Source: an uncultured bacterium
GTDB lineage: Bacteria; Pseudomonadota; Gammaproteobacteria; Burkholderiales; Burkholderiaceae_E
DNA length: 32,377 nt
Assembly (NCBI GenBank): GCA_903866395.1
Contig: CAIPNM010000454.1
Span: forward strand, 1-32,377
Direction of reading: 5' to 3'
Part shown: positions 32,325-32,377 of the stretch, in pieces
Numbering within the stretch: the first letter of the stretch is position 1
How the letters are laid out: each line of letters opens with the position of its first letter
Notes under the pieces: generated by a model
Databases searched by the model: none
What the model was told of the DNA's origin: nothing
Seen by the model: only the letters and a program-made list of their open reading frames with translations
Position numbers and translations under genes: made by a program

Positions 32325-32377
32325 ATGGCTGATGACTCGCTTTTCATGCGGGTCGCGCTTGAGCAGGCGCGCCTGGC
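32325..32377 (+). CDS. tadA: Probable tRNA adenosine deaminase TadA, N-terminal part only
   Basis: Only 17 residues are visible, ending at the window edge: an acidic start, then FMRVALEQARLA. This helix resembles the beginning of TadA-type tRNA-specific adenosine deaminases (FMRxALExAxxA) from proteobacteria; the start of RibD is another, less likely, match. GAGGG lies shortly before the ATG. If right, this is a housekeeping gene and the T3SS operon ends at sctF. The call rests on a short motif. Confidence 0.45.
   Translation, partial: MADDSLFMRVALEQARL

Noticed and set aside
1-32377. CRISPR arrays, tRNA or rRNA genes, insertion sequences
   Set aside because: No regularly spaced repeats, no tRNA-like cloverleaf, no transposase frame or terminal inverted repeats were found on reading both strands.

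Overview
The window is a nearly complete type III secretion (T3SS) locus from a proteobacterium, most likely a betaproteobacterium of the order Burkholderiales. The gene content and order match the Bordetella bsc/btr locus as I know it: filament, translocators and chaperones, then I-J-K-L-N-O-P-Q-R-S-T-U, a CesT-like gene and C, plus a SpoIIE phosphatase, HATPase and STAS regulatory set. The presence of SctX, SctY and a YscE-like protein places it in the wider Ysc/Psc/Bsc group. The species cannot be named from the sequence.

Layout. (1) Positions 1-2723 form the left flank: an unidentified reading frame cut by the window edge, a decayed phoU 3' fragment, and an AT-richer OafA-type acyltransferase gene. 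(2) Positions 2732-8226, minus strand, hold four translationally overlapping regulatory genes. In transcription order these are an HATPase switch kinase (BtrW-like), a membrane sensor with no output domain, a sensor-HAMP protein fused to a multi-TM MFS-like domain, and a periplasmic sensor-HAMP-PP2C phosphatase (BtrU-like). The STAS antagonist (BtrV-like) is divergent at 8248-8571. (3) Positions 8589-25553, minus strand, form one unbroken run of about 22 genes. It starts with an unknown 101-aa protein and two tandem Bsp22/EspA-like filament proteins, continues with chaperone, translocator, translocator, chaperone and a TPR protein, and then SctI to SctU, a CesT-like chaperone and the secretin. 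(4) Positions 25554-25748 are the divergent control region, with two small dyads. (5) Positions 25749-32262, plus strand, encode SctW (a YopN-TyeA fusion), a SycN-like chaperone, SctX, SctY, SctV, SctD, a YscE-like protein and the SctF needle. (6) From 32325 a probable tRNA adenosine deaminase (TadA) gene begins, marking the right edge of the island.

How the parts work together. SctC, D and J form the rings. SctR, S, T, U and V form the export gate. SctK, Q, L, N and O form the cytoplasmic sorting platform and ATPase. SctI and SctF are rod and needle, SctP is the ruler/switch and SctW the gatekeeper. The filament and translocators sit at the tip and contact the host membrane. By analogy with BtrU/V/W, the STAS protein would be phosphorylated by the HATPase and reactivated by the PP2C phosphatase, linking signals to T3SS expression or activity. 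The unusual element is the pair of extra membrane proteins inserted between kinase and phosphatase, which gives three periplasmic sensory inputs in one operon. No sigma factor (BtrS-like), no BtrA/BspR-type anti-sigma factor and no obvious effector gene is in the window.

Few stretches lack genes: 479-797 holds only the phoU remnant and a hairpin, and 25554-25748 is the divergent promoter region.
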